A DNA stretch of 6,212 bases from Prevotellaceae bacterium (GCA_031259655.1 JAIRLF010000095.1:1-6212), one strand, 5' to 3'; positions 1 to 5,879 are shown, counted from the stretch's first letter. The notes: generated by a model from the sequence alone, not told the origin. A program made the numbers and translations.

Positions 1-7
1 AGCAGAT

Positions 8-22
8 GACGCCGAAGGCGTC
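8..22. repeat. Small hairpin GACGCC-GAA-GGCGTC
   Basis: A perfect 6-bp stem with a 3-base loop, two bases outside the left long arm. It is the first of a set of tiny-loop hairpins across 8-193. Confidence 0.75.
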
Positions 23-23
23 G

Positions 24-62
24 AATATGAATAACCCCGAGCAAGCGTAGCGCAGCTCGGGG
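24..62 (+). repeat. Left arm of long inverted repeat
   Basis: The arm begins AATATGAATAACCCCGAGC and ends CGCAGCTCGGGG. Its reverse complement is at 135-175. It contains its own 8-bp stem (35-42 with 55-62, 12-base loop), so the DNA or RNA can switch between two local hairpins and one long stem. Confidence 0.85.
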
Positions 63-81
63 ACAAGGCTAACCCTCTCTA

Positions 82-115
82 TCAACCCTGTAAGGGTTGA
101 ACTACTACGTAGTTC
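82..115. repeat. Two overlapping small hairpins between the long arms
   Basis: The first hairpin is TCAACCCT-GTA-AGGGTTGA (82-100, 8-bp stem, 3-base loop). The second is GAACTAC-TAC-GTAGTTC (99-115, 7-bp stem, 3-base loop). They share bases 99-100, so they stack back to back or compete at the junction. With the long arms paired, the whole would be a branched foldback. CTCT at 75-78 can pair with AGAG at 119-122, which would close a short stem around both hairpins. Confidence 0.75.
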
Positions 116-134
116 AGAAGAGTAGGCGACTATA

Positions 135-175
135 CCCCGAGCTGCGCCTGCGGCTTGCTCGGGGTTATTCATATT
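135..175 (-). repeat. Right arm of long inverted repeat
   Basis: This is the reverse complement of 24-62, with a 6-base in place of a 4-base central spacer. It contains its own 8-bp stem (135-142 with 157-164). The 72 bases between the arms hold two further hairpins. Confidence 0.85.
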
Positions 176-193
176 GAAGCCCTTTCGGGCTTC
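176..193. repeat. Small hairpin GAAGCCC-TTTC-GGGCTTC
   Basis: A perfect 7-bp stem with a 4-base loop starting directly after the right long arm. No T-run follows, so it is more likely part of the repeat element than a terminator. Confidence 0.75.
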
Positions 194-197
194 CGGA

Positions 198-211
198 CAG
201 TCAATTGACTG
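198..211. repeat. 14-bp perfect palindrome
   Basis: CAGTCAATTGACTG is self-complementary across all 14 bases. It lies five bases beyond the last hairpin of the repeat array. It could be a dimeric protein binding site or the array's outer boundary; nothing in the sequence decides between these. Confidence 0.6.
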
Positions 212-234
212 AAAAGATTGGCTTACGCCGAACT

Positions 235-254
235 AAAGTTTCGAAACTTTTTTT
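235..254 (+). terminator. Terminator-like AT-rich palindrome with T-run
   Basis: AAAGTTTCGAAACTTT (235-250) is a perfect 16-bp palindrome and runs straight into four more T residues, giving seven consecutive T at 248-254. It could end rightward transcription entering from the left edge. The stem is AT-rich (only two G-C pairs in six) and therefore weak, and no gene upstream is visible in the window, so the call is tentative. Confidence 0.35.
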
Positions 255-396
255 GCGTATATATTGCTATAGATTTGAACATTGTGAGTTTTCGGACAAA
301 TACTAATTATATTTTCATGAAACAATCCCCAAAAATAGTTTTTTTCAGGTTTCAATTAAACTTTCAATTCATGTTTTTCACGATGTCTGCTTACAC

Positions 397-421
397 TTTA
401 GCTTCGGTTTAGCTTCGGTTT
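397..421. repeat. 11-bp tandem repeat, two copies
   Basis: TTTAGCTTCGG occurs at 397-407 and 408-418, followed by the first three bases of a third unit (419-421). Confidence 0.8.
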
Positions 422-497
422 GCCTGTACTATGATTCGGCATCACCTTGCGTTAAAAATTAAACTATAGACGTAGATTTATAATTTTGACTATTCAA

Positions 498-512
498 TTA
501 CCTTACCTTACC
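498..512. repeat. 5-bp tandem repeat, three copies
   Basis: TTACC is repeated three times directly, then followed by TT. It lies just outside the left member of the inverted repeat at 518. Confidence 0.7.
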
Positions 513-517
513 TTCAT

Positions 518-712
518 AACTCCTATACTATATCGTAAACTAAACCAAAATAGAAAGCGACAAATTTTCGCGACATCAAGACATTGCTATGTGCGTTCAT
601 GTCTGTTACACAGTGAATCGTTCATCGTTCCTATAAGGTTCCTATAAGGTTCCTATAAGCTCATTTTCTATAAGCTCATTTTCGTTTTCTAATTTGCGAT
701 AGTATAGGAGTT
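518..712. repeat. 195-bp block bounded by inverted repeats
   Basis: AACTCCTATACTATATCG (518-535) recurs inverted at 697-712, where the reverse complement reads AACTCCTATACTATCG. Fourteen bases are identical, then a two-base indel, then CG. The block between them carries the 7-bp, 11-bp and 15-bp tandem duplications and no reading frame. Terminal inverted repeats around a short non-coding core fit a MITE. However, no flanking target duplication is visible, and a regulatory array bounded by matching half-sites is equally possible. Confidence 0.45.
617..682. repeat. Compound tandem repeats sharing CTATAAG
   Basis: Three direct repeats abut or overlap: ATCGTTC twice (617-630), GTTCCTATAAG three times (627-637, 638-648, 649-659), and CTATAAGCTCATTTT twice (653-667, 668-682). 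The last two units share CTATAAG, giving four copies (631, 642, 653, 668). The 11-base spacing of the central units is about one helical turn, so they present the same DNA face. This could be a protein-binding array or the product of replication slippage. There are no spacers, so it is not a CRISPR. Confidence 0.85.
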
Positions 713-714
713 CT

Positions 715-743
715 GAGATTGTGAATCTCCTACGGAGATTTTT
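715..743 (+). terminator. Alternative hairpins ending in a T-run ahead of the fabK-like gene
   Basis: AATCTCC-TAC-GGAGATT (724-740) is a perfect 7-bp stem with a 3-base loop, ending in five T (739-743), as in a short intrinsic terminator. Upstream, GAGATT (715-720) can instead pair with AATCTC (724-729). The two hairpins are mutually exclusive, as in an attenuator. The best promoter candidate lies downstream at 759-789, so the simplest reading is a terminator, or another member of the small-hairpin family, for transcription arriving from the left. Confidence 0.4.
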
Positions 744-758
744 GGATAAAAAGGGAAT

Positions 759-789
759 TTTGTCGTACACCAAAATTATATTGCATTTG
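759..789 (+). promoter_or_regulatory. Bacteroides-type promoter candidate for the fabK-like gene
   Basis: TTTG (759-762), a 19-base spacer, then TGCATTTG (782-789). The Bacteroides vegetative consensus is TTTG, 19-21 bases, TAnnTTTG, so only one defined position differs. Transcription would start near 795, leaving a leader of about 50 bases before the ATG at 849. It is a consensus match only. Confidence 0.45.
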
Positions 790-848
790 CGTATGTGAAT
801 ATTTTGTTATTACTTTGCCGAATTATAATTTAATTAGTTTTAAGACAA

Positions 849-1799
849 ATGTTAAATAGAGTAACGGATTTATTAAAGATAAAATACCCTGTCGTTCAGG
901 GAGGAATGGTGTGGTGTAGCGGTTGGAGATTGGCTGCAGCGGTGAGCAATAACGGAGGTTTGGGGCTTTTGGGCGCCGGTTCGATGAGCCCGGGAGTCTT
1001 GCAAGAACATATCACGAAATGCAAAGCAGCGACAAAATTGCCCTTCGGAGTGAACGTTCCGCTTATTTATCAGGAGATAGGCAGTATAATTAAACTCATT
1101 CTCGAAGAAGAAGTGCAAATAGTATTCAGCTCTGCCGGAAATCCTAATACATGGACTAAATTGTTAAAAGACAATGGCGTCACAGTTGTTCATGTCGTTT
1201 CGAGTTCGAAATTCGCCAAGAAAGCCGAAGATGCCGGAGTTGATGCTGTTGTAGCCGAAGGTTTCGAAGCCGGCGGTCATAACGGGCGCGAAGAAACGAG
1301 TACGATGGCGCTTATTCCGCAGGTATGCAATGCCGTATCGCTGCCTGTGATTGCGGCGGGCGGTATATGCACAGGCGGGGGCATATTGGCAGCCATGAGT
1401 TTAGGCGCCGAAGGAGTGCAAATGGGCACTCGTTTCGCCTTGTCCGAAGAAAGTTCTGCAAACGTAAAATTTAAACAGTTGTGCACAACTCTCAACGAAG
1501 GCGATACGCTTTTGTCGTTAAAAAAACTCTCGCCAACGCGATTAATCAGGAACGAACTTTTCGACATGCTCAAAGAGATGGAAGACAGAGGCGCAAGCGC
1601 TGACGAATTATTCGCAATTCTCGGACGGGGACGCACCAAAGCCGGCATGTTCGAAGGCGATTTGGCTAACGGAGAACTCGAAATAGGGCAAATCGTGTCG
1701 TTAATCAGGGAAATCGAACCTGTAGAGACAATTATGAAGAAACTTAGAGCGGAATTTAACGATTCTCTGAAAAAGTTAAAATCGGCAGAGGAATGGTGA
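849..1799 (+). CDS. fabK: FabK-type enoyl-ACP reductase II / nitronate monooxygenase family flavoprotein
   Basis: This 316-residue protein is a flavin-dependent TIM-barrel oxidoreductase of the nitronate monooxygenase/FabK family, cytoplasmic and full length (pneumococcal FabK is about 324). The N-terminus YPVVQGGM (13-20) and GGLGLLGAG (36-44) are family signatures. GNP (97-99), EAGGH (140-144) and the phosphate-binding segments AAGGI (169-173) and QMGTRF (191-196) follow in the expected order. His144 falls at the same number as the catalytic histidine of pneumococcal FabK. FabK reduces trans-2-enoyl-ACP using NAD(P)H and FMN, the last step of fatty-acid elongation; nitronate monooxygenases share the fold and oxidise alkyl nitronates. 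Sequence alone does not settle the substrate, though the pattern is closest to Bacteroidales proteins treated as FabK. The ATG at 849 starts directly before the conserved strand. No Shine-Dalgarno is seen, usual for this phylum. The next gene starts 22 bases after its stop. Confidence 0.93.
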   Translation: MLNRVTDLLKIKYPVVQGGMVWCSGWRLAAAVSNNGGLGLLGAGSMSPGVLQEHITKCKAATKLPFGVNVPLIYQEIGSIIKLILEEEVQIVFSSAGNPNTWTKLLKDNGVTVVHVVSSSKFAKKAEDAGVDAVVAEGFEAGGHNGREETSTMALIPQVCNAVSLPVIAAGGICTGGGILAAMSLGAEGVQMGTRFALSEESSANVKFKQLCTTLNEGDTLLSLKKLSPTRLIRNELFDMLKEMEDRGASADELFAILGRGRTKAGMFEGDLANGELEIGQIVSLIREIEPVETIMKKLRAEFNDSLKKLKSAEEW

Positions 1800-1821
1800 T
1801 TCGGACGTTTACGTTTTAATT

Positions 1822-2526
1822 ATGAACAACATAATCAACAACATAAAGCATATCCGTAACCGTATGGCGTCGGCTTGCGAAAGAGCCGGAAGAGAGGCGG
1901 ATTCTGTCAGGTTACTGCTTGCAACAAAGACAGTTGCCTCCGACAGGATTCGCGTTGCAATCGAAGCGGGCGAAACTTTACTTGGCGAAAACAGGATTCA
2001 GGAATTTGCGGCGAAAAATCCCGAATTGTCCGATTTAAAATACGAACGTCATTTTATCGGACATCTGCAAACAAACAAGATAAAGGACATCCTTAAATAC
2101 GACGTCAAATGTATTCAATCGTTGGACAGCGCGGAATTGATGCACAAACTCGACCAGCGTCTTCAGGCTGAAGGGCGGTCGTTGGACATTATGGTACAGG
2201 TCAATACCTCTTTCGAAGCAAGTAAGTACGGGTTGAATCCCGACGAAGTTCCCGCATTTCTGAAAGAACTGAACAAGTGCGACACATTGAAACTTAAAGG
2301 ATTCATGACGATAGGTCTTTTTGACTCCGATACGGAAGCTGTCCGCCGCTCTTACACTCTATTGAGAGAATTGAGAGACATGGCGATATCCGAAGGAATC
2401 GTATCGCCCGAAAGCAAGGAATTGTCGATGGGCATGAGCGCCGACCTCGAAACGGCAATAGAGGAAGGCGCTACAATAGTGAGAGTTGGCTCGGCAATAT
2501 TCGGAACAAGAACGTCGAACCGGTAA
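1822..2526 (+). CDS. yggS: YggS/PLPBP family pyridoxal phosphate homeostasis protein
   Basis: This 234-residue cytoplasmic protein belongs to the COG0325 (YggS/PROSC) family, a single alanine-racemase-like TIM barrel that binds PLP but has no known enzymatic activity. It is thought to buffer and deliver the cofactor and to keep vitamin B6 and amino-acid pools balanced. The Schiff-base lysine is Lys36 in LLATKTV (32-38), the same position as in E. coli YggS. Further family segments are GENRIQE (55-61), HFIGHLQTNK (77-86), the strand FMTIG, the phosphate loop LSMGMSADLE (201-210) and RVGSAIFG (221-228). Length matches the family, so it appears intact. It follows the fabK-like gene by 22 bases and is probably co-transcribed. 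No shared pathway is evident: PLP homeostasis and fatty-acid reduction are separate housekeeping tasks. Confidence 0.96.
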   Translation: MNNIINNIKHIRNRMASACERAGREADSVRLLLATKTVASDRIRVAIEAGETLLGENRIQEFAAKNPELSDLKYERHFIGHLQTNKIKDILKYDVKCIQSLDSAELMHKLDQRLQAEGRSLDIMVQVNTSFEASKYGLNPDEVPAFLKELNKCDTLKLKGFMTIGLFDSDTEAVRRSYTLLRELRDMAISEGIVSPESKELSMGMSADLETAIEEGATIVRVGSAIFGTRTSNR

Positions 2527-2540
2527 TATTCCGAAAAATG

Positions 2541-2552
2541 ATGTAAATTTGC
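2541..2552 (+). promoter_or_regulatory. Possible internal -7 box upstream of recN
   Basis: TAAATTTG (2544-2551) matches the Bacteroides -7 consensus TAnnTTTG at every defined base and lies 20 bases before the recN ATG. No TTTG is found 19-21 bases further upstream, where the end of the yggS gene lies, so the -33 half is missing. It could give recN its own start site within the gene cluster. Confidence 0.35.
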
Positions 2553-2571
2553 ACGAAAATCTATACAGGTA

Positions 2572-4227
2572 ATGTTAAAGGAATTGAACGTCGAAAATTA
2601 TGCGCTGATGGACAAGCTAAATATCAGTTTCTCAGAAGGAATGAGTATCATAACAGGGGAAACGGGAGCAGGGAAATCGATATTGTTGGGCGCATTGTCG
2701 CTTGTTTTGGGAGGTCGCGCCGATTCGAAAGCGCTGAAAGACACCAGCCGAAACTGTATTGTCGAAAGCGTTTTCCATATCGAAGGGTATGGTCTCGAAT
2801 CTTTTTTGGAAGAAAATGATATTGATTATGAACCCGATTTGATTATTCGCAGGACAATTAACCCCGCAGGCAAATCACGGGCGTTTATAAACGATACGCC
2901 TGTTAATGCAAATATAATCAGAGATGTATCCAATCGGTTGCTTGATATACACTCGCAACACGAGAACTTGTTATTGTCGAGCAGTAAATTTCAACTCTCG
3001 GTGGTCGACGCAGTAACCGAGTTCGGAAATCTTAAAGACGAATATTTCAAATATTTCAACGCATACAAATCGGAAAAACAAAAATTGGAGGATTTGCTCG
3101 CCCGTAGCGCAAAGGCAAAAACCGATTATGACTATATCAAATTTCAATTCGAACAGTTGCAACAAGCTAATCTCAAAGCGGACGAACAAAACGATTTGGA
3201 AATCGAAATACAGGAACTTTCCAATATTGAAGAGATAAAGTCGGGATACGAACGTTTGACGGCATTGCTGTCGAACGAAGAAATATCCGTAGTCAGCATG
3301 CTCAAGGAAGTGGAAAATGTTCTTAACCGTTTGGCAAAAGTACATCCGGCATCGAACGAACTGTCCGGCAGAGTAAAAAACATTTTGGTAGAGGTAAAAG
3401 ATATTGGCGAAGAAACAAACCGCATCAATGACGTCATGGAAATCAACCCCGAACGTCTGTCGATTGTCGAAAACCGCCTGAATACCATATACGATTTGCA
3501 ACAAAAACACAGGGTCGCGACTGTTCGGGAATTGCTTGAGAAACAAAATAATTACGGCGCTTCGCTAAACGAGATAGAAGATTTCGACGAAACGATATCC
3601 AAAATTCAAAAGGCTGTAGACTACAATCATGGCAAGATAAAGGAACTCGCGCAACAAATTTCGGAGTTGCGACAAAAGACCCTTCCTTCGATAGAAAAAC
3701 ATGTTTCGTCTATGCTCAAATCGTTGGGAATACCTAATATCGTGTTTAAAGTGGAACTGAGTCATTCCGGGCATTTTTCGTCCGATGGAGCGGACAATAT
3801 CGCATTTCTGTTTTCGGCAAACAAGGATATGCCGCCAAGAGAGATTTCGAAAGTCGCTTCGGGCGGGGAAATGTCGCGCCTGATGTTGACGCTTAAATCG
3901 TTATTGGTGAAAGGAAGTAATTTGCCGACAATTATTTTCGACGAAATAGATACCGGCGTATCGGGCGAAGTGGCTGATAAAATGGGAAATATCATTAAAG
4001 AACTGTCGAAAAAAGCACAGGTAATCAATATCACACACTTGCCGCAAATTGCCGCAAAAGGCGATACTCATTATCTTGTCTACAAAGAAGATACTCCAAC
4101 AACAACTCATACCAAAGTCCGTAAATTAAACGATGACGAACGTATCATAGAAATAGCAAAAATGCTCAGCGGCAGCAAAATCACCGAAGCCGCTATGATA
4201 CACGCAAGAGAATTGAGAACTCCATGA
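2572..4227 (+). CDS. recN: DNA repair ATPase RecN
   Basis: RecN is an SMC-like ATPase that acts early at DNA double-strand breaks, holding ends or sister DNA together for RecA-dependent recombination. The 551 residues match the usual length (553 in E. coli). The head domain is split as expected. The N-terminal half has the Walker A motif GETGAGKS (29-36) and the SQHE segment (128-131). The C-terminal half has the ABC signature ASGGEMSR (429-436), the Walker B strand IIFDEID (454-460), the following GVSG and the switch histidine in NITHLPQIAA (from 486). Between them, roughly 155-370, is a charged, E/K/L/Q-rich region with heptad character, the short coiled coil. All ATPase motifs are intact, so it should be active. 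The gene starts 45 bases after yggS stops. No SOS-type operator is recognised in the short gap. Confidence 0.97.
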   Translation: MLKELNVENYALMDKLNISFSEGMSIITGETGAGKSILLGALSLVLGGRADSKALKDTSRNCIVESVFHIEGYGLESFLEENDIDYEPDLIIRRTINPAGKSRAFINDTPVNANIIRDVSNRLLDIHSQHENLLLSSSKFQLSVVDAVTEFGNLKDEYFKYFNAYKSEKQKLEDLLARSAKAKTDYDYIKFQFEQLQQANLKADEQNDLEIEIQELSNIEEIKSGYERLTALLSNEEISVVSMLKEVENVLNRLAKVHPASNELSGRVKNILVEVKDIGEETNRINDVMEINPERLSIVENRLNTIYDLQQKHRVATVRELLEKQNNYGASLNEIEDFDETISKIQKAVDYNHGKIKELAQQISELRQKTLPSIEKHVSSMLKSLGIPNIVFKVELSHSGHFSSDGADNIAFLFSANKDMPPREISKVASGGEMSRLMLTLKSLLVKGSNLPTIIFDEIDTGVSGEVADKMGNIIKELSKKAQVINITHLPQIAAKGDTHYLVYKEDTPTTTHTKVRKLNDDERIIEIAKMLSGSKITEAAMIHARELRTP

Positions 4228-4240
4228 TTACAGGATTTAC

Positions 4241-4272
4241 TATGCGTAAGCAAAATCTTTTATGTATTTTTG
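4241..4272 (+). promoter_or_regulatory. Bacteroides-type promoter candidate for the upxY-like gene
   Basis: TATG (4241-4244, consensus TTTG), a 20-base spacer, then TATTTTTG (4265-4272), which fits TAnnTTTG fully. Transcription would begin near 4278 and give a leader of about 70 bases. That leader contains a modest imperfect hairpin, TGCC/GGCA around 4283-4301, and further TTTG motifs at 4306 and 4323. This supports a separate transcription unit for the next two genes. Confidence 0.45.
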
Positions 4273-4348
4273 TGCTGCAATTTGCCATCGTTGAGACGGC
4301 AGAATTTTGTGAGGTTCAATATTTTGTATTATAGTATTTTTAAAATAT

Positions 4349-4867
4349 ATGGAGCAAAGAATAGTCCATTGGTATGCGGCTCGAGTAAAGTACCGGACAG
4401 AAAAAAAGATAAAAAACTTTTTGGAAGAAAAGGAAATAGGGCATTTTATTCCATTTCGGACAATATTCAGAGAACAGAAAGGTAAACGGGTACAAAAGGA
4501 AAAACCGGTGATATCCTGTGTTATTTTTGTCAAAACCGATTATATGACAGCGCTTTCGATACCCGACAAGTTGGGGCTTAGCGTTTCATACATATATAAT
4601 AACGACACAAAAAAATTTCAGGTCATACCCGAAAAACAAATGCAGGATTTTATGTTCTTACTCGATTTCACTGAATCGTCTGTGATAAAAATCTCTAATA
4701 CCAACCTGAAACGTGGCGACCGTGTGCGTGTCATTAAAGGCGATTTCGCCGGCATCGAAGGCGAACTTGTTCGAACCAGAGGACATAAAAGAGTAGTTGT
4801 GCGCTTAGAAGGATTATTTTCGTTGGCAACAACTTATATCCCAAATGAATATTTAGAGAAAATTTAA
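4349..4867 (+). CDS. UpxY-like transcription antiterminator (specialised NusG paralog)
   Basis: The 172-residue protein has the two-part NusG layout. The N-terminal NGN domain spans about 1-110 and opens with WYAARVKYRTEKK (8-20), the strand-helix start typical of NusG/RfaH/UpxY proteins. A C-terminal KOW domain spans about 120-172, with KRGDRVRVIKGDFAG (121-135), then GIEGEL. Length and sequence fit UpxY proteins of Bacteroidota rather than housekeeping NusG. UpxY proteins ride on RNA polymerase and prevent premature termination in the leader of their own locus, classically as the first gene of a capsular polysaccharide operon. Here it is also first in its unit, behind a promoter candidate and about 70 bases of leader. 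However, the gene 13 bases downstream is a membrane hydrolase and no glycosyltransferases follow in the window. Its targets may be elsewhere or the unit may be self-contained. Confidence 0.9.
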   Translation: MEQRIVHWYAARVKYRTEKKIKNFLEEKEIGHFIPFRTIFREQKGKRVQKEKPVISCVIFVKTDYMTALSIPDKLGLSVSYIYNNDTKKFQVIPEKQMQDFMFLLDFTESSVIKISNTNLKRGDRVRVIKGDFAGIEGELVRTRGHKRVVVRLEGLFSLATTYIPNEYLEKI

Positions 4868-4880
4868 ATTAGATATTATT

Positions 4881-5879
4881 ATGGATTCATTAACACATAT
4901 CCTGACCGGAGCCGCTATCGGACAAATGTTTTCCGAAAAAAACGACAAATCTCGACGACCTCTTGTGTGGGGTGCAATAGCCGGCAGTATTCCCGATTTA
5001 GATGCAATCGTTCAACCATTTATCTCTCAGGAAAATTCGATGCTGTTTCATCGGGGAATATCTCATTCGCTTCTGTTGTGGGCATTGTGTTCGCCTCTGC
5101 TCGCGCTGTTGCTCAACAAAATCGGTAAAGGCGACAAGCGAAGTTATTTCAAATGGCTGAAAATATCGGTAACGGCATGGCTTTCGCATATCGTGTTAGA
5201 TTTGTTCAACACATACGGAACGGGTATCTTCGAACCTTTTTCGCATGCACGGATTTCGTATGACGCAGTGAACGTTATTGATTTGTTCTATTTGATACCC
5301 ATCTTGACGATGTCGGTGTTTTGCGTTTTCTATCTCAAAAACTATGTGAAAAAAGTTTTGCTTGCATCGGCGGTTGTGACGTTCTCGGCGATATACATAG
5401 CGGTCTCCGTTTTTATCAAAATCTCTATGGAAAACACAGCGGAAATGCAATGTGCAAAACAAAATATTCGCACAGCACGCATAATATCATCGCCATTGCC
5501 GATATCGAACCTCGCATGGAAAATCGTTGCGGAAACGGATGATGGACACTATGTTGGAACTTATTATGGTTTCTGGAAAAATTATACTCCCTTTCGATAT
5601 ATACCGAAAAATATGCAATTGGAAAACGAACTGAACGCGTATGATAATTTCCGGAAACTGAAACAATTCACAAAAAACTGCTACGCTCTCGAACAAAAAG
5701 ACGGGCAAATATTCATGACCGATTTGCGGTTCACTTCATTAGAACCGCAGACAAGCGCCCTCTGTTTTCCTTTGCTTATCCGCGAAAATTCTCTCGAAAT
5801 CAAACGGACTATGCTCAATCGACGAATTTCTTTCGATAATATTAAAGAACTTTGTGAAAGGTTGAAAGCTGAAAATTAA
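4881..5879 (+). CDS. YdjM/DUF457-family membrane metal-dependent hydrolase
   Basis: This 332-residue protein belongs to the inner-membrane YdjM/YbcI-type metal-dependent hydrolase family. The putative metal ligands are all present in order: MDSLTH (1-6), GSIPDLD (35-41), FHRGISHS (56-63) and HIVLD (103-107), giving His6, Asp39/Asp41, His57, His62, His103 and Asp107. Hydrophobic segments at about 64-79, 135-152 and 158-180 would anchor it in the cytoplasmic membrane. Residues from about 182 to the end are hydrophilic with several aromatic residues, probably a soluble domain. This N-terminal membrane hydrolase plus long tail is seen in family members of about 330 residues. The substrate is unknown; phospholipid or other phosphoester hydrolysis has been suggested for related proteins. 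The ATG is followed at once by the conserved DSLTH, so the start is firm. It lies 13 bases after the upxY-like stop, presumably in the same transcript. Confidence 0.88.
   Translation: MDSLTHILTGAAIGQMFSEKNDKSRRPLVWGAIAGSIPDLDAIVQPFISQENSMLFHRGISHSLLLWALCSPLLALLLNKIGKGDKRSYFKWLKISVTAWLSHIVLDLFNTYGTGIFEPFSHARISYDAVNVIDLFYLIPILTMSVFCVFYLKNYVKKVLLASAVVTFSAIYIAVSVFIKISMENTAEMQCAKQNIRTARIISSPLPISNLAWKIVAETDDGHYVGTYYGFWKNYTPFRYIPKNMQLENELNAYDNFRKLKQFTKNCYALEQKDGQIFMTDLRFTSLEPQTSALCFPLLIRENSLEIKRTMLNRRISFDNIKELCERLKAEN

Larger units (their letters stand above)
8..193. repeat. Composite hairpin array, REP/MITE-like foldback element
   Basis: This stretch is almost wholly made of inverted repeats. The outer arms 24-62 and 135-175 are reverse complements of each other: 23 bases match exactly (24-46 with 153-175), then 12 more (51-62 with 135-146), separated by a short mismatched spacer. 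Each arm can also fold alone through CCCCGAGC/GCTCGGGG (35-42 with 55-62; 135-142 with 157-164). Further small hairpins lie before, inside and after the arms: 8-22, 82-100, 99-115 and 176-193. No protein is encoded. Such clusters of GC-rich small hairpins in otherwise AT-rich intergenic DNA resemble REP/BIME elements mobilised by IS200-like RAYT transposases, or MITEs. That assignment is inference, since no transposase is in the window and no target-site duplication was recognised. A structured RNA is the alternative. Confidence 0.7.
194..848. other. AT-rich intergenic region without a convincing gene
   Basis: This 655-base stretch shows no reading frame with recognisable protein character on either strand. 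The one frame of over 60 codons (218-412) is a low-complexity run rich in F and I with no family resemblance. The region instead holds palindromes (198-211, 235-250), five sets of short direct tandem duplications between 397 and 682, an inverted repeat pair at 518-535/697-712, a hairpin with T-run (724-743) and a promoter candidate (759-789). No tRNA or known riboswitch was recognised. Confidence 0.7.

Noticed and set aside
218..412. 64-codon open frame on the plus strand left of the fabK-like gene
   Set aside because: Its composition is that of translated AT-rich DNA (many F, I and N), it matches no family I recognise, it spans the terminator-like palindrome at 235-254 and it ends inside a tandem repeat.
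617..682. Tandem repeats considered as a CRISPR array
   Set aside because: The units are 7-15 bp, directly abutting, with no unique spacers and no cas genes nearby.
814..842. Second promoter-like pair TTTG (814-817) / TAGTTTTA (835-842)
   Set aside because: The spacer is 17 bases rather than 19-21, and the start site would fall at the ATG, leaving no leader. The pair at 759-789 fits better.
1277..1648. 123-codon minus-strand frame inside the fabK-like gene
   Set aside because: It is antisense to a well-supported protein and has no recognisable domain.
2971..3546. 191-codon open frame on the minus strand inside recN
   Set aside because: It lies wholly opposite the intact recN coding sequence and is rich in F, C and Y, as expected for an antisense shadow of a K/E/Q-rich coiled coil.
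4240..4533. 97-codon minus-strand frame across the upxY-like leader and gene start
   Set aside because: Most of it is antisense to the UpxY-like N-terminal domain and it shows no family resemblance.
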